Below are positions 31,805 through 41,153 of a DNA stretch of 64,000 nt, one piece after another. This DNA is from Alphaproteobacteria bacterium. Its GTDB lineage: Bacteria; Pseudomonadota; Alphaproteobacteria; Micropepsales; Micropepsaceae. Below the pieces are notes generated by a model that saw only the letters and a program-made list of their open reading frames with translations, was not told the origin of the DNA and did no database searches. The stretch is from assembly GCA_021325375.1 (NCBI GenBank), contig JAJPHG010000020.1, positions 124,001 to 188,000 on the forward strand, given 5' to 3'. Within the stretch, counting starts at the first letter, position 1, and the number at the start of each line of letters is the position of its first letter. Made by a program: the position numbers and the translations under genes.

Positions 31805-33978
31805 TTAGGTTGCCCGCAGCAACCGGCACCCGAACACCGGGCCTGCCGAATGGCCCGCTTCGGGCACGAAGCGGATGCGCAGGGTCTTGCTGCGGGTGAG
31901 CGCCTCGGGAATCGGATAGTCCCGCTCGATGAAGCCGCCGCGGCTCTCCGCCTCCAGCGCCTGGGTGGCGACAGGCTCACCGTCGACGAGGACATGGAAC
32001 AGCCGCCGCTTGTCGTCGCCGGAATAAGAGGCGTTGAGGACAAGCGGGCCCGTCTCCGATTTCATCGTGAATTCGAAGAAACCTCCGGTGCGGGCGTCGC
32101 GCCCTTTGCGCCCGTGATAGACAACGGCATAGGAGATCTTGGAAGCCAGACCATGTGCCGCCTCGTCCGCCTCGTCGCCGAGCCTGGCGATATCGAGCGC
32201 GCGGGCGTCGAGCGCGCGGGCATCCGCCTTCTCGCGCTCGATCGCCGCCAGCTCCTCCGGCGTATAGGTCTTGAAATAGACCTCGGCCGCGCGGTCGTAT
32301 TGGAGGAAGAACGGCACCAGCGACGCCTCCTCGGCGACCTTCGCCATCACCACCGGCCCTTTGAGCCGTGCGACCATGCGCGGATCGTCGGGCGTCGGCT
32401 CGGTGCGAAGCGCCATCGGCAAGGTGAGTGCTACCGAGTCGCCACGCCTCCATTTGCGTTCGACGATCGCGTAGCCGCGCGAGCGCGAGATCGCCGCCGG
32501 TTTGCCGTTCACGCTGAGCCGTGGATCGGCGCACCAGCCCGGCAGCCTGATCGCCAGTGCGAACCTGCGCGCCCGTCCGCCCACCGAGATCGTGATGTTT
32601 TCCGACAGCGGGTAGGATGTGTCGAGATCGAGCGTGCTGCCGCGCCAGCGCACGGTCGAGGGCACGAACAGGTTCACGAACAGCGTGTCGCCGCTCTCCC
32701 ACCAGATCGAGTCGCCGTGCTTGGAATGGCTCTCCATGCCGGTGCCCATGCAGCACCAGAAATCGTTTTCGGGCGTCGAGAACTCGCGCCGGCTGCCGGT
32801 CATCAGCGGCATCATGTAGGTGAACATCGACGTCGTGGGATCGTGCTGCGCCAGGATGTGGTTGATTTGCGCGCGCTCGTAATAGTCGAAATAGGCGGCG
32901 TCGGGCCGCCATTGATACAGATGCCGCGTCAGCTTGAGCATGTTTGGCTGTTGCAGGACTCGCAGGTCTGCTCGGTCACGTATTTGGAGATCGTCCGCGG
33001 CGGCTGGAAATATTCGCGGTCGCCATGGCCCCCGATGACGTAGGAATGGTCGCGCGTCACCGCCTCCCAGAAGAACCGCGCCGCCGCTTCGTGCCGCGCC
33101 TCGCCCGACACTTCGTAGAGCCGCGCGAGCCCGATCAGCTTGGGGATCTGCGTATTGGCGTGCAGGTCCTGCAGCTCGTCGCGCTGCTCCGCCAGCGGCA
33201 CCAGCACCTTGCGATGATACAGACGCTCCGACAGCGCACGCCAGCGCGCATCACCGGTGCGCGCGTACAGCTCGGCGAAAGACTCGTTGAGCCCGCCATG
33301 CTCGCAATCGAGGATCTTCTGCACCTGCGCGTCGTCGAGCTTCGAGAACACGTGATCGATGAACCCGGCCAGGCCCAGCGCCACCGTGCGCGCCCTGGCG
33401 TTGCCGCAATAGCGCTCGGCGTCGAACAGCCCGGCGAAGGTCTTGTGGAAATTGTACAGCGGCACCCAGCAGCCGTTGAGATCGAACGGCAGCACACGGA
33501 TGTCGCCCTGCACAAGCTCGGCGAAGATCAGCTTGCCGTCCTCGATCGCGTCGCCGCGCTTGCGTGTGAAGCCGGCGACATAGCCGTCCGGCGCCTGGCA
33601 CGCCGCCAGCTCGTCCACGATATAGCCGACGCGGCGCTTGCATTCTTCGTCACCGGTCTGCGCGTGCATCAGTGCGCAGGCGCTCAAATAATGGCCGAGC
33701 GTATGGCCGGCGATCGTATCGCTCTCCCAGCCGCCATAGACCTCGCCCTTCGGCGCCAGTCCCGCATGCAGGCGGAAATTGTGCAGCAGCCGGTCGGGCT
33801 CGAGCCGGTGGAGATAGGCGAGATTGGACTGGACCGCCTCCAGATAGGGCGACGGCTTGAGGCGCGCGGCCTCCATCGGGAGCGGGCGCACCGGGACGCC
33901 AGAAGCCGTGGCCTGCGGCGCCAGCGTGACCGCGGCCGAGCTCAGCAAAAGCGTCCTGCGGGAAAGTGGCCAGAACAT
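31805..33978 (-). pseudogene. GH127-type beta-L-arabinofuranosidase split by one frameshift
   Basis: The upstream part (33978-32929) has a Tat-like signal (SRRTLLL) and GWESDTIAGHTLGHYLSA, and ends CESCNSQTCSS. The downstream part (from about 32941) continues NMLKLTRHLYQW in another frame. One missing base in the A-run around 32943-32947 would join them. GH127 enzymes use zinc held by Glu and Cys of a C-E-S-C motif and a Cys-Cys pair; both are present (TCESC before the join, FWCCMGTG after it). Combined length is about 720 aa, normal for the family. It is either a sequencing error or a very recent loss. The gene sits between lysC and ubiG. Confidence 0.82.
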
Positions 33979-34001
33979 GGGTTTTAGGCTACACGATCGG
34001 C

Positions 34002-34736
34002 ATGCAATCGTCCTCCGTCGACGCGGCCGAAGTCGCCAAATTCTCCGCCCTGGCGCAGGAGTGGTGGGACCCCGCGGGCAAGTTCGCCCCGCTGCACAAA
34101 TTCAACCCGGTCCGCCTCGGCTTCATCCGCGACACGGCGGAAGCGCATTTCGCGCGCGACCCGCGCGGCTTGCGTCCGTTCGAAGGCTTGAGCCTGCTCG
34201 ACATCGGCTGCGGCGGCGGGCTGCTTTCGGAGCCGATGGCCCGGCTGGGCTTCAAAGTCCTTGGCGCCGACGCATCCGAGCGCAACATCAAGACCGCCGC
34301 CGCCCACGCCTCGGCCGCCGGCCTGGACGTCGACTACCGCGCGACGACCGCCGAGGACCTGGCCTCCGAAGGCCTGACCTTCGACGTGGTCCTCAACATG
34401 GAGGTGGTCGAGCATGTGGCCGACCTCGCCGCCTATCTTTCGGCCTGCGCCCACCTGGTCCGGCCGGGCGGCGTGATGTTCGTCGCCACCCTCAACAAGA
34501 CCCTCAAATCGCTGGCGCTGGCGAAGATCGGGGCGGAGTACGTGCTGGGCTGGCTGCCGCGCGGGACGCACGACTGGAGCCGCTTCATCGAGCCCGCAAA
34601 GCTTCAAGCGATGCTTGAGGAGAACGGCCTCAACGTCCTGAAAACGCAGGGCGTTGCATTTAATCCCTTGGGCTGGGACTGGCGGCTGTCCGCGGATACG
34701 GACGTGAATTACATGATGGTCGCATCCAAACCTTGA
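34002..34736 (+). CDS. ubiG: Ubiquinone O-methyltransferase UbiG
   Basis: SAM enzyme catalysing both O-methylations in ubiquinone synthesis. The 244-aa protein has the typical start ([20 protein letters not shown] with [12 protein letters not shown]), the SAM loop [19 protein letters not shown] near residue 66, [10 protein letters not shown] and the C-terminal [10 protein letters not shown] and ADTDVNYM segments. ATG 34002 agrees with family starts. The protein's role matches other quinone-related genes in the window (coq10, ispDF, ispG). Confidence 0.97.
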   Translation: MQSSSVDAAEVAKFSALAQEWWDPAGKFAPLHKFNPVRLGFIRDTAEAHFARDPRGLRPFEGLSLLDIGCGGGLLSEPMARLGFKVLGADASERNIKTAAAHASAAGLDVDYRATTAEDLASEGLTFDVVLNMEVVEHVADLAAYLSACAHLVRPGGVMFVATLNKTLKSLALAKIGAEYVLGWLPRGTHDWSRFIEPAKLQAMLEENGLNVLKTQGVAFNPLGWDWRLSADTDVNYMMVASKP

Positions 34737-34772
34737 GATCCCCGCATCCAGCCTAGGCGGGAGGGGATGATG

Positions 34773-36266
34773 ATGGACAGTGCGCGACGGCCTTGGGTCG
34801 TTCTGTCGGCGGCATGCCTTCTGATCCATCTCCTGGTCAACAACGGCTACGGCGCGTTCAGCGACGAGTTGTACTTCGTCGTCTGCGGCCTGCATCCGGC
34901 AGCCGGCTATGTGGACCAGCCGCCCCTGGTGCCGTGGATCGCGGGGGCGTCCTACACGCTGTTCGGAACTTGGCTCCTGCCCCTGCGCCTGGTGCCCGCG
35001 CTGTCGATGGCCGCGACGGTCGCGCTGACCGCCGAGCTGGCGCGATTGCTGGGCGGCAGCCGCTTCGCGCAGTGGCTCTCAGGGCTGGCGGTCCTGCTCG
35101 GCGGCGTGTTCCTGGTCGACGGCCTGCTGCTCACGACCGACATGATGCAGCCGCTCGCCTGGACCGGCCTGACCTGGGTGCTGGTCAAGCTCGCCCAGAC
35201 GCGCGACGGGCGCTGGTGGCTCGCCTTCGGCCTGATCGTGGGCATTGGCTTGCTGAGCAAATACCTGATCGCGTTCTATCTGCTTGGGCTCGCGGTCGGC
35301 GTCGCGCTCACGCCGCTGCGGCGCTGGTTCGCGAGTCCGTATCCCTATCTCGCCGCCGTCATCGCCCTGCTCTTCGCAGCACCCAGCGCCGTGTGGCAGG
35401 CGCAGCACGGCTGGCCCTTCCTGCAACTCGGCCAGGCGGGCGTGAGCGGCAAGAACCTCGCGCTGTCGCCGCTAGGTTTCTTCGCGCAGCAGATCCTGTT
35501 CGCGGGCCCGGCGGCGGCGCCGGTCTGGATCGCGGGCCTGTGGCGCTTCGGCGTGCGGCCGCCCCAGCCGGAGCTTCGCGTGTTCGCGCTCGCCTATGTC
35601 GCGATGGCGGCGTTGTTCCTGACGCTCCACGGCAAAGCCTATTACCTGGCGCCGATCTATCCGACGCTGCTCGCCGGCGGCGCGGTCGCGCTGGAGAACT
35701 GGTTCGGCCGTGCGTGGTTGCGCTCTTGTGTCCTGGCTTTCGTGACCGGCATCGGAGTTCTCCTCGCGCCGCTCGCGCTGCCCGTGCTGCCGCCCGAGCG
35801 TTATGGGGACTATGCGCGCGCGCTCGGAATCCCTTCAGGCGCCGCGGCGACGGAAAAGGGAAAGCCGAGCGCGCTGCCACTCCACCTGGCGGGCATGTTC
35901 GGCTGGCGCGAGATGGCGGCGAAGGTCGACGCCGTCTGGCGCGCGTTGCCCGCCAAGGAGCGCGCGCATGCCGTGTTCTACGGGCGCGACTACGGCGAGG
36001 CGGCGGCGGTCGCGGTCTACGGCCACGTGCCCGCCGTGAGCGGGCACAACAATTTTTTCCTCTGGGGCCCGAAGGACGGCAACGTCGTCATCACGCTTGG
36101 GAACGACGTGACGACGCTGACGGCGAATTATAAATCCGTCAGCGTCGCCGGCCGCATCGATGCGCCTTACGCCATGCCCTACGAGACCGGCATGCCGGTC
36201 ACCGTCCTGCGCGAGCCGCGCGTGCCGCTTGCGGCGCTGTGGCCCAAGCTTCGGCACTACGACTGA
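34773..36266 (+). CDS. GT39/ArnT-like membrane glycosyltransferase
   Basis: A 497-aa inner-membrane protein with about ten or more spans. The first periplasmic loop has the acidic pair expected for the GT-C fold (NNGYGAFSDELYFVVCGLHP, then GYVDQPPLVPWIAG), as in dolichyl- or undecaprenyl-phosphate-sugar-using transferases of the PMT/ArnT group. The C-terminal 110 residues are a soluble periplasmic domain. Acceptor and sugar are unknown. Three ATGs overlap at 34767, 34770 and 34773; the last has the best spacing from GGAGG. Confidence 0.85.
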   Translation: MDSARRPWVVLSAACLLIHLLVNNGYGAFSDELYFVVCGLHPAAGYVDQPPLVPWIAGASYTLFGTWLLPLRLVPALSMAATVALTAELARLLGGSRFAQWLSGLAVLLGGVFLVDGLLLTTDMMQPLAWTGLTWVLVKLAQTRDGRWWLAFGLIVGIGLLSKYLIAFYLLGLAVGVALTPLRRWFASPYPYLAAVIALLFAAPSAVWQAQHGWPFLQLGQAGVSGKNLALSPLGFFAQQILFAGPAAAPVWIAGLWRFGVRPPQPELRVFALAYVAMAALFLTLHGKAYYLAPIYPTLLAGGAVALENWFGRAWLRSCVLAFVTGIGVLLAPLALPVLPPERYGDYARALGIPSGAAATEKGKPSALPLHLAGMFGWREMAAKVDAVWRALPAKERAHAVFYGRDYGEAAAVAVYGHVPAVSGHNNFFLWGPKDGNVVITLGNDVTTLTANYKSVSVAGRIDAPYAMPYETGMPVTVLREPRVPLAALWPKLRHYD

Positions 36267-36270
36267 GCGC

Positions 36271-36774
36271 CTATCTGCCCGGCTTCAGGCGGCCCGTATC
36301 GACGGTTGCCGGAAGCGGCAGCACCTTGCCCGGGGCCGTCGCGTTCAGCGTGAAGGCTTGCTTCGCCGAGGTGCAGAACTGTGCCTGCTTCGGCGGCGTC
36401 ATGCCCGGGACGAACGTGGCCGTGTAGCTCGTGATCGTTCCCTTGATCTGCGTGTGGCCGACGAAATGCATTGAGCCCGTGGTGTAGTAGTAGTCGTTTT
36501 GGCTGGTGAAATCCGCCGACCCGCTGCTGATGTCCTGGTTGAGTCCGAAGCCCCAACCTTCGTTCGCCGTGTTTCCGGTTTTCTTGCACGGCGCAATCAT
36601 GCCCACGCTCATGCTGGTGACGGTGTAGGCGCTGCCGGAATGCGACACGACGAGAGAGATGGTTGCTCCGTCGGTCGAACTTCCGGCAAAGCTTCCGGCC
36701 GCCTGCGCATAGGCACCGCCTGCGATCAGGCACGCCGCGCCGGCGATGCCCACGATAAATGAAATCCGTTTCAT
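36271..36774 (-). CDS. Small secreted protein of unknown function
   Basis: A 167-aa protein with a clear signal peptide (MKRISFIVGIAGAACLIAGG, cleaved near AYAQA). The mature part is Ser/Thr/Gly-rich with two cysteines (APCKKTG and QFCTSAK) that may form one disulfide, and looks all-beta. I do not recognise the family. ATG 36774 has GAGG six bases upstream. It converges with the glycosyltransferase gene, with only four bases between the stops. Confidence 0.8.
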   Translation of the reverse strand: MKRISFIVGIAGAACLIAGGAYAQAAGSFAGSSTDGATISLVVSHSGSAYTVTSMSVGMIAPCKKTGNTANEGWGFGLNQDISSGSADFTSQNDYYYTTGSMHFVGHTQIKGTITSYTATFVPGMTPPKQAQFCTSAKQAFTLNATAPGKVLPLPATVDTGRLKPGR

Positions 36775-36841
36775 GATTAGCCTCATGTCGTTGTGCCCCC
36801 TGCATCTACTATAAGCGCTGGAACATGAGAACGCGAGGCGC

Positions 36842-37258
36842 CTAGTTCGCGGCTTCGTCCGGATCGGGCGGCAGGGGAGCCACGTCGATGCCCTCCTCCA
36901 CCAGTTCCACCGCTTCCTTGACCGTGGATTCGCCGTAGATCTGGCGTTCTTCCGTCTCGCCGTAATGGATCTTGCGCGCTTCTTCGGCGAAACGGGGGCC
37001 GACATACTCCGCGTTGTCCTGAACGTATTTGCGCAGGCCCGTCATGAACTGGCGCATTTTGCGCATCTCTTCGGGCGCGGTGACGGACGTCTTGGTCCCC
37101 GCGACGGCGGGGGCCATGATCGCCTTCTCGACCTTGCGCGAGTTGCAGATGGGACAGACGAGCTTGGCCGAAGCGGCCTGCGCGTCGAACGCGGCGCCGT
37201 CCTTGAACCAGCCTTCGAACTCGTGCCCCGCCTTGCAGCGAAGATTGTAGACGATCAC
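36842..37258 (-). CDS. DUF1178 family protein
   Basis: A 138-aa protein with the family start VIVYNLRCKAGHEFEGWFKD (start GTG 37258) and a zinc-ribbon-like pair of motifs, LRCKAGH and LVCPICNSRKVEKAI, followed by a helical region and YGETEERQIYGES. The function of the family is unknown. In alphaproteobacteria it is usually encoded next to the nitrilase and glutaredoxin genes, as here, except that two extra genes now lie between. Confidence 0.9.
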   Translation of the reverse strand: MIVYNLRCKAGHEFEGWFKDGAAFDAQAASAKLVCPICNSRKVEKAIMAPAVAGTKTSVTAPEEMRKMRQFMTGLRKYVQDNAEYVGPRFAEEARKIHYGETEERQIYGESTVKEAVELVEEGIDVAPLPPDPDEAAN

Positions 37259-37320
37259 TTGTGCGGTATCCGCATTGCACCAGGACCATGGACACAAAAG
37301 CCATCCCGGGCAAGCCGCCG

Positions 37321-38631
37321 TCAGGGCGGTGGCGCGATATCGGAAAACAGCTTGTAGGGGGGCGTGCGCAGATAAGCGGCGATCTGCAACTGCGCTTGAT
37401 AGGGAACAGCGGCCCTGCGCGCATCCCAGAGCGCCAATTCCTCCGTCGACAGCCCGGTGGAATGGGCCATCGCGTCCAAGTCCGCGCCCTGCTGCTTCAG
37501 TGCGATTTTGAGGTCGATCGCCCAGCGGTCCGCTTCCTCCTGGACCTGAAATATCCTGGCGCCGGTCTCGCGCATCCATTGCGTCACGCGACGCGAAAGG
37601 TAGCCGGACACGATGGCGAAGAACGAGACGAGATACGGACTGAGTTGTACGCTGCCGCCGGTGCCGTTGCCCGACTGTGCCAAGGTCAGCGCGCCGGCGC
37701 CCGCAAAGAAAAACACGGCGAGCGCGACGGATGCGCCAAGGGCGGTGCGAAACAGGTATACCCCGAACTTGTATTTGGTGTCTTCGAAGAGAATCTCCCG
37801 CGTGAGCGCGATCAATGCTCCCAGCACTCCCATCAGCACGGTGAGAAACAACGTCAGCACGATGCTTGGGAGAGAGACGAAATAGAACGGGAACCCGAAG
37901 AATATCCCTTGATAGGATTCCAGATCGTCGGTCACCTGCGCCTCGCTGTCGTTCTTCTTGAGGCGGTCGTACCACCGCTTGCTGTCGGCGGCGCTGACCC
38001 CGGCCATCTTCTCCGCGTAGTTCTTGTCCGCGATCTTGTTGTCCAGGGTGTCGACTTTCGTCTGAAGGGCGCGCAGGTCACTGCGCGACGCATCCAGCAG
38101 CTTGCCAACGGCCTTGCTCTCGTCGGCCGGCATGGCTCTCCTGCGCTCATTGATGTATTTGGTCGCGCCGAAAATATCGTCGCTCGCAGACTCCAAGGAG
38201 CGCTCGAAATCGGCCGACTCAAAGCCGCCGGATATGTTCTTGGGCGCCACCATCAGCCGCGAATACAGTTCGGAAACGTCCGCCTTCAAGGCGCTACGCG
38301 TCATCGCAGCGGTCAGTTGCGCGGCGCGGACGTCGTTGTCGGCCTTGCCGAGCTTGCCCAAGTTCGCTTTGAGGTTGGCCGCGGAGGCCTGCGAGCCGCG
38401 AAGAATGTGGTTGTATTGATCAACGAGAAAGACGACTTGGCCCACGGTTCGCTGTTTCGAATCCGTGTTGCTCACGATCTGTGTCTGAAATTGCTGCGCC
38501 GCCATCGTAATGACGATGAAGCACATGCAGGACAGGAACGACACGATCAGGATAGCGGCCGTCGCCATGTTGGCGGCGAAGTTTTTGTGCTCCTCGATCG
38601 GGCGATCCGCCGGCAACACGTCCACGACCAT
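37321..38631 (-). CDS. Multi-span membrane protein with C-terminal XRE-like helix-turn-helix
   Basis: A 436-aa protein I cannot place in a family. One membrane span near residues 22-45, a long helical, probably coiled-coil region (about 55-245: QQFQTQIVSNTDSKQRTVGQ to DRLKKNDSEAQVTDD), then three spans (about 255-290, 300-330 and 343-362). The final 55 residues match the XRE pattern: LKIALKQQGADLDAMAHSTG and LSTEELALWDARRAAVP then IAAYLRTPPYKLF, i.e. helix-turn-helix spacing with the conserved W. ATG 38631 with GGGGG upstream is chosen over TTG 38649. If the coiled coil is periplasmic, the DNA-binding-like tail would be cytoplasmic, like a membrane-bound regulator. Confidence 0.72.
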   Translation of the reverse strand: MVVDVLPADRPIEEHKNFAANMATAAILIVSFLSCMCFIVITMAAQQFQTQIVSNTDSKQRTVGQVVFLVDQYNHILRGSQASAANLKANLGKLGKADNDVRAAQLTAAMTRSALKADVSELYSRLMVAPKNISGGFESADFERSLESASDDIFGATKYINERRRAMPADESKAVGKLLDASRSDLRALQTKVDTLDNKIADKNYAEKMAGVSAADSKRWYDRLKKNDSEAQVTDDLESYQGIFFGFPFYFVSLPSIVLTLFLTVLMGVLGALIALTREILFEDTKYKFGVYLFRTALGASVALAVFFFAGAGALTLAQSGNGTGGSVQLSPYLVSFFAIVSGYLSRRVTQWMRETGARIFQVQEEADRWAIDLKIALKQQGADLDAMAHSTGLSTEELALWDARRAAVPYQAQLQIAAYLRTPPYKLFSDIAPPP

Positions 38632-38678
38632 TTCCGCCCCCACAGACAATCAGAGATTGTATCGTGTGGCGTAGAAAA

Positions 38679-39269
38679 TCAAGTCCTTCCCAGCCGCCGC
38701 CGACCGGCGCTCGCGGCAAGCACGAGCCATGCGCCGAGGGCAGCGAGCTTCTCGTCCTGCGTCCAGGGCGCGCCCATTTCCTTGCCGAACGCGGCCAGAC
38801 GCGCGCGCCAATCGGTGAGATGATCCGCCTCCGCCGCGATGTCGCGTTCGCGCAGACGCGACACGGCGATCCCGGCGCGCGTACAGGCATCGGCAACGAC
38901 GTCGCGATAGAATTCGCCTTCCGCCGCATGGATCAGCGCATGCGATGCGAGGATCGTGCGCAGATCGGGAAGCGGCTTGCCGGATGCCGTCAACACGCAG
39001 CAACGCGATATCGGCTGCAGCGCCTTCAGCGCTTCGTCCGCCAGACGGTCCGCCACAGCCCGGCAGCGCGCGATGAATTCTTCGGCGCGTGCGAACGGCA
39101 TCGGCTCGGCTTCGTGGAACGGTTGCTTGTGGCCGTCACAGAGCGTCATGCGGCCGCGCGCGACGATGGCGGGCGCGCCGGCGTCACCCGCAAGCACGCA
39201 ATAGGCCGCCCAGCCTGAATGCGAGCGGACGCCCAATGCGCGCTTAGGGGCCTTCGAACTCCCGGTCAT
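38679..39269 (-). CDS. Hypothetical protein, 196 aa
   Basis: Starts MTGSSKAPKRALGVRSHSGW at 39269, overlapping the end of the nitrilase gene by 26 bases, so it is probably co-translated. The N-terminal AAYCVLAGDAGAPAIVARGR and the repeated acidic residues later (ILASHALIHAAEGEFYRDVV) look like a small ribonuclease-H-like or resolvase-type fold, but this is weak. No signal peptide or membrane span. Function unknown. Confidence 0.7.
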   Translation of the reverse strand: MTGSSKAPKRALGVRSHSGWAAYCVLAGDAGAPAIVARGRMTLCDGHKQPFHEAEPMPFARAEEFIARCRAVADRLADEALKALQPISRCCVLTASGKPLPDLRTILASHALIHAAEGEFYRDVVADACTRAGIAVSRLRERDIAAEADHLTDWRARLAAFGKEMGAPWTQDEKLAALGAWLVLAASAGRRRLGRT

Positions 39270-40065
39270 GCGACAAGCTTGGCACGCGCGAGCGCGCGGA
39301 GGTGGCAGCAGCAGGATCGACATCGGCCACGATCACGCCCGGCTCCGTCCCGGCCTCGGCAAGGATTTCGCCCCAGGGCGCTATGATGAGCGAATGCCCG
39401 TAGGTCTGACGGCCGTTCGCGTGTGTGCCGCCCTGCGCGGGCGCGATGACGAAGGCGCCGTTCTCGATCGCGCGGGCGCGCAGGAGCACGTGCCAGTGCG
39501 CCTTTCCCGTCGTCTCGGTAAACGCCGACGGCACGCTGAGCACCATCGCGCCCGCCTGCGCGAGCTTGCGATAGAGCCGCGCGAAGCGCAGGTCGTAGCA
39601 TATCGTCATGCCGAGCCTGCCCCAGGGCAGATCGGCCGTGACGGCGCGGCGGCCGCCTTCGACGGTGTTGGACTCGCGATAGCGCTCGCCCGAGCCCGGA
39701 TCGGTGTCGAAAAGATGGATCTTGTCGTAGCGCGCCGCGATGCGTCCCTTCGCATCGATCAGGAAAGAGCGGTTGGCGGTCTTGGTGGCGCTCACCTTGA
39801 TCGCGAGCGAGCCGATCAAGAGCCACACGCCCAATTCCTCTGCGAGCGCGCGAAACGCGGGCAGCGCGGGATCGGCGTCTTCGCTGAAGCTGCGCTCGAG
39901 CTTGGCGCCGCCGTCGGGCGCCATCAGCGTCGTGTTCTCGGGCGTGGCGATGAACTCGGCACCCAAAGCGCGCGCCTCGCGGACCAACTCCGACGTGATC
40001 TCGATGTTCTGCGCCACGTCGTCCGACGAGCGCAGCTGCACGCAGGCGGCGCGGAAGGCGCTCAT
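39244..40065 (-). CDS. Carbon-nitrogen hydrolase (Nit/omega-amidase type)
   Basis: A 273-aa nitrilase-superfamily amidase. The Glu-Lys-Cys triad is visible in TPENTTLM (Glu near 43), YDKIHLFD (Lys near 114) and TICYDLRFARLY (Cys near 155). The sequence is closest to Nit1/deaminated-glutathione amidases, a metabolite repair function. Its start overlaps the grxC stop (ATGA), and that coupling to glutaredoxin fits a glutathione-related role, which is inference. Confidence 0.92.
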   Translation of the reverse strand: MSAFRAACVQLRSSDDVAQNIEITSELVREARALGAEFIATPENTTLMAPDGGAKLERSFSEDADPALPAFRALAEELGVWLLIGSLAIKVSATKTANRSFLIDAKGRIAARYDKIHLFDTDPGSGERYRESNTVEGGRRAVTADLPWGRLGMTICYDLRFARLYRKLAQAGAMVLSVPSAFTETTGKAHWHVLLRARAIENGAFVIAPAQGGTHANGRQTYGHSLIIAPWGEILAEAGTEPGVIVADVDPAAATSARSRVPSLSHDREFEGP

Positions 40066-40322
40066 TGCTTGTGCAGCAGCGGGTCCAGCCCGCCCGCGCG
40101 GTCTAGTGCGTAGAGGTCATCGCAGCCGCCGACATGGGTCTCGCCGATGAATATCTGCGGCACGGTGCGGCGGCCGTTGGTCTGCGCCTCCATCTCCACG
40201 CGCGCGTCGTGATCCATGAACACGTCGATCTCCTCGATCTCGGCGCCCTTCTTCTTCAGGAGCGACTTCGCCCGCACGCAATACGGGCAGATGGGTGTGG
40301 TGTAGATGCGGACCTTCGACAT
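40062..40322 (-). CDS. grxC: Glutaredoxin 3
   Basis: An 86-aa dithiol glutaredoxin that reduces disulfides with glutathione. Active site CPYC (TTPICPYCVRAK) near residues 12-15, cis-Pro in TVPQIFIG and the GG of HVGGCDDLYALD for glutathione binding. ATG 40322 is chosen; the open frame starts nine codons earlier without similarity. Followed by the nitrilase with a four-base overlap. Confidence 0.95.
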   Translation of the reverse strand: MSKVRIYTTPICPYCVRAKSLLKKKGAEIEEIDVFMDHDARVEMEAQTNGRRTVPQIFIGETHVGGCDDLYALDRAGGLDPLLHKQ

Positions 40323-40371
40323 ACGCGCACTCGCGGACGGCGGAATCACTACGACACTTCTATTACAACAA

Positions 40372-41136
40372 CTATATAGAGGTCGTTAGCGGCCTAACAA
40401 CGCGGGCCAGGGCCAGGACGTGCACTTTTGCGGCCCCTGCGCGCTTTAGGGCACGGGCGCAGGCCTCCACCGTGGCGCCGGTCGTCAGCACGTCGTCGAT
40501 CAGCAGGACCGCCCTGCCCTCGACCCGCCCCCGCCGCCCCGGCGGCACCCGGAAAGCGCCGCGCATGTTGCGCCGCCGAGCCTTTGCGGAGGGCATTTCG
40601 CCCTGGCTGGGCGTGGCGCGGACGCGGACCAGCACCAGCGGCTCGACCGTCTTGCCGGACAGCCGGCTGAGCCCACGGGCCAGCTCCGCCGATTGGTTGT
40701 AGCGCCGCGCCCACAATCTTGAGGCGTGCAGCGGCACCGGAACGATGATCTCGATGTCATCAAGCAGCACGCGGCCGGCGCGGTCCAACCAGCGCGCGAA
40801 GCCGGGGATCAGGTCGAGCCGGTCGGCGTGCTTGAGCGCCAGAATCGGCCCGCGGCTGCCTTCGTCATAGCGCATCACCGCGCGGGCGCGGTCGAAGGCG
40901 GGCGGCTCGGCGATGCAGGCCGCGCATCGTGTATCGGGTCCAGGGTCGAGCTCGAACGGAAGGCCGCAGCACATACAGGCGGGCCCGTCGAGGAACTCGA
41001 TCTCCTGCCAGCACGCGGCACAGAGGCTTCCCGGCTCGGCCACCATCGCGCGGCAGCCGATGCAGAGCGGCGGATAGAGGAAGTCGAGCGCCGTGCGCCC
41101 CGCGCGCTTCCATGCGTTCTGCATCCCCGCCGTCAT
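40372..41136 (-). CDS. ComF family phosphoribosyltransferase-like protein
   Basis: A 254-aa protein with an N-terminal zinc-ribbon region of paired cysteines (PPLCIGCRAM, SLCAACWQE, PACMCCGLPF, TRCAACIAE) and a C-terminal phosphoribosyltransferase domain with the PRPP loop VLLIDDVLTTGATVEACARA. ComF homologues act in DNA uptake in naturally competent bacteria; here competence is unproven. It is divergent from the methyltransferase at 41154, with 17 bases between the starts. Confidence 0.92.
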   Translation of the reverse strand: MTAGMQNAWKRAGRTALDFLYPPLCIGCRAMVAEPGSLCAACWQEIEFLDGPACMCCGLPFELDPGPDTRCAACIAEPPAFDRARAVMRYDEGSRGPILALKHADRLDLIPGFARWLDRAGRVLLDDIEIIVPVPLHASRLWARRYNQSAELARGLSRLSGKTVEPLVLVRVRATPSQGEMPSAKARRRNMRGAFRVPPGRRGRVEGRAVLLIDDVLTTGATVEACARALKRAGAAKVHVLALARVVRPLTTSI

Positions 41137-41153
41137 CTTGCTAGTATAGCAGC

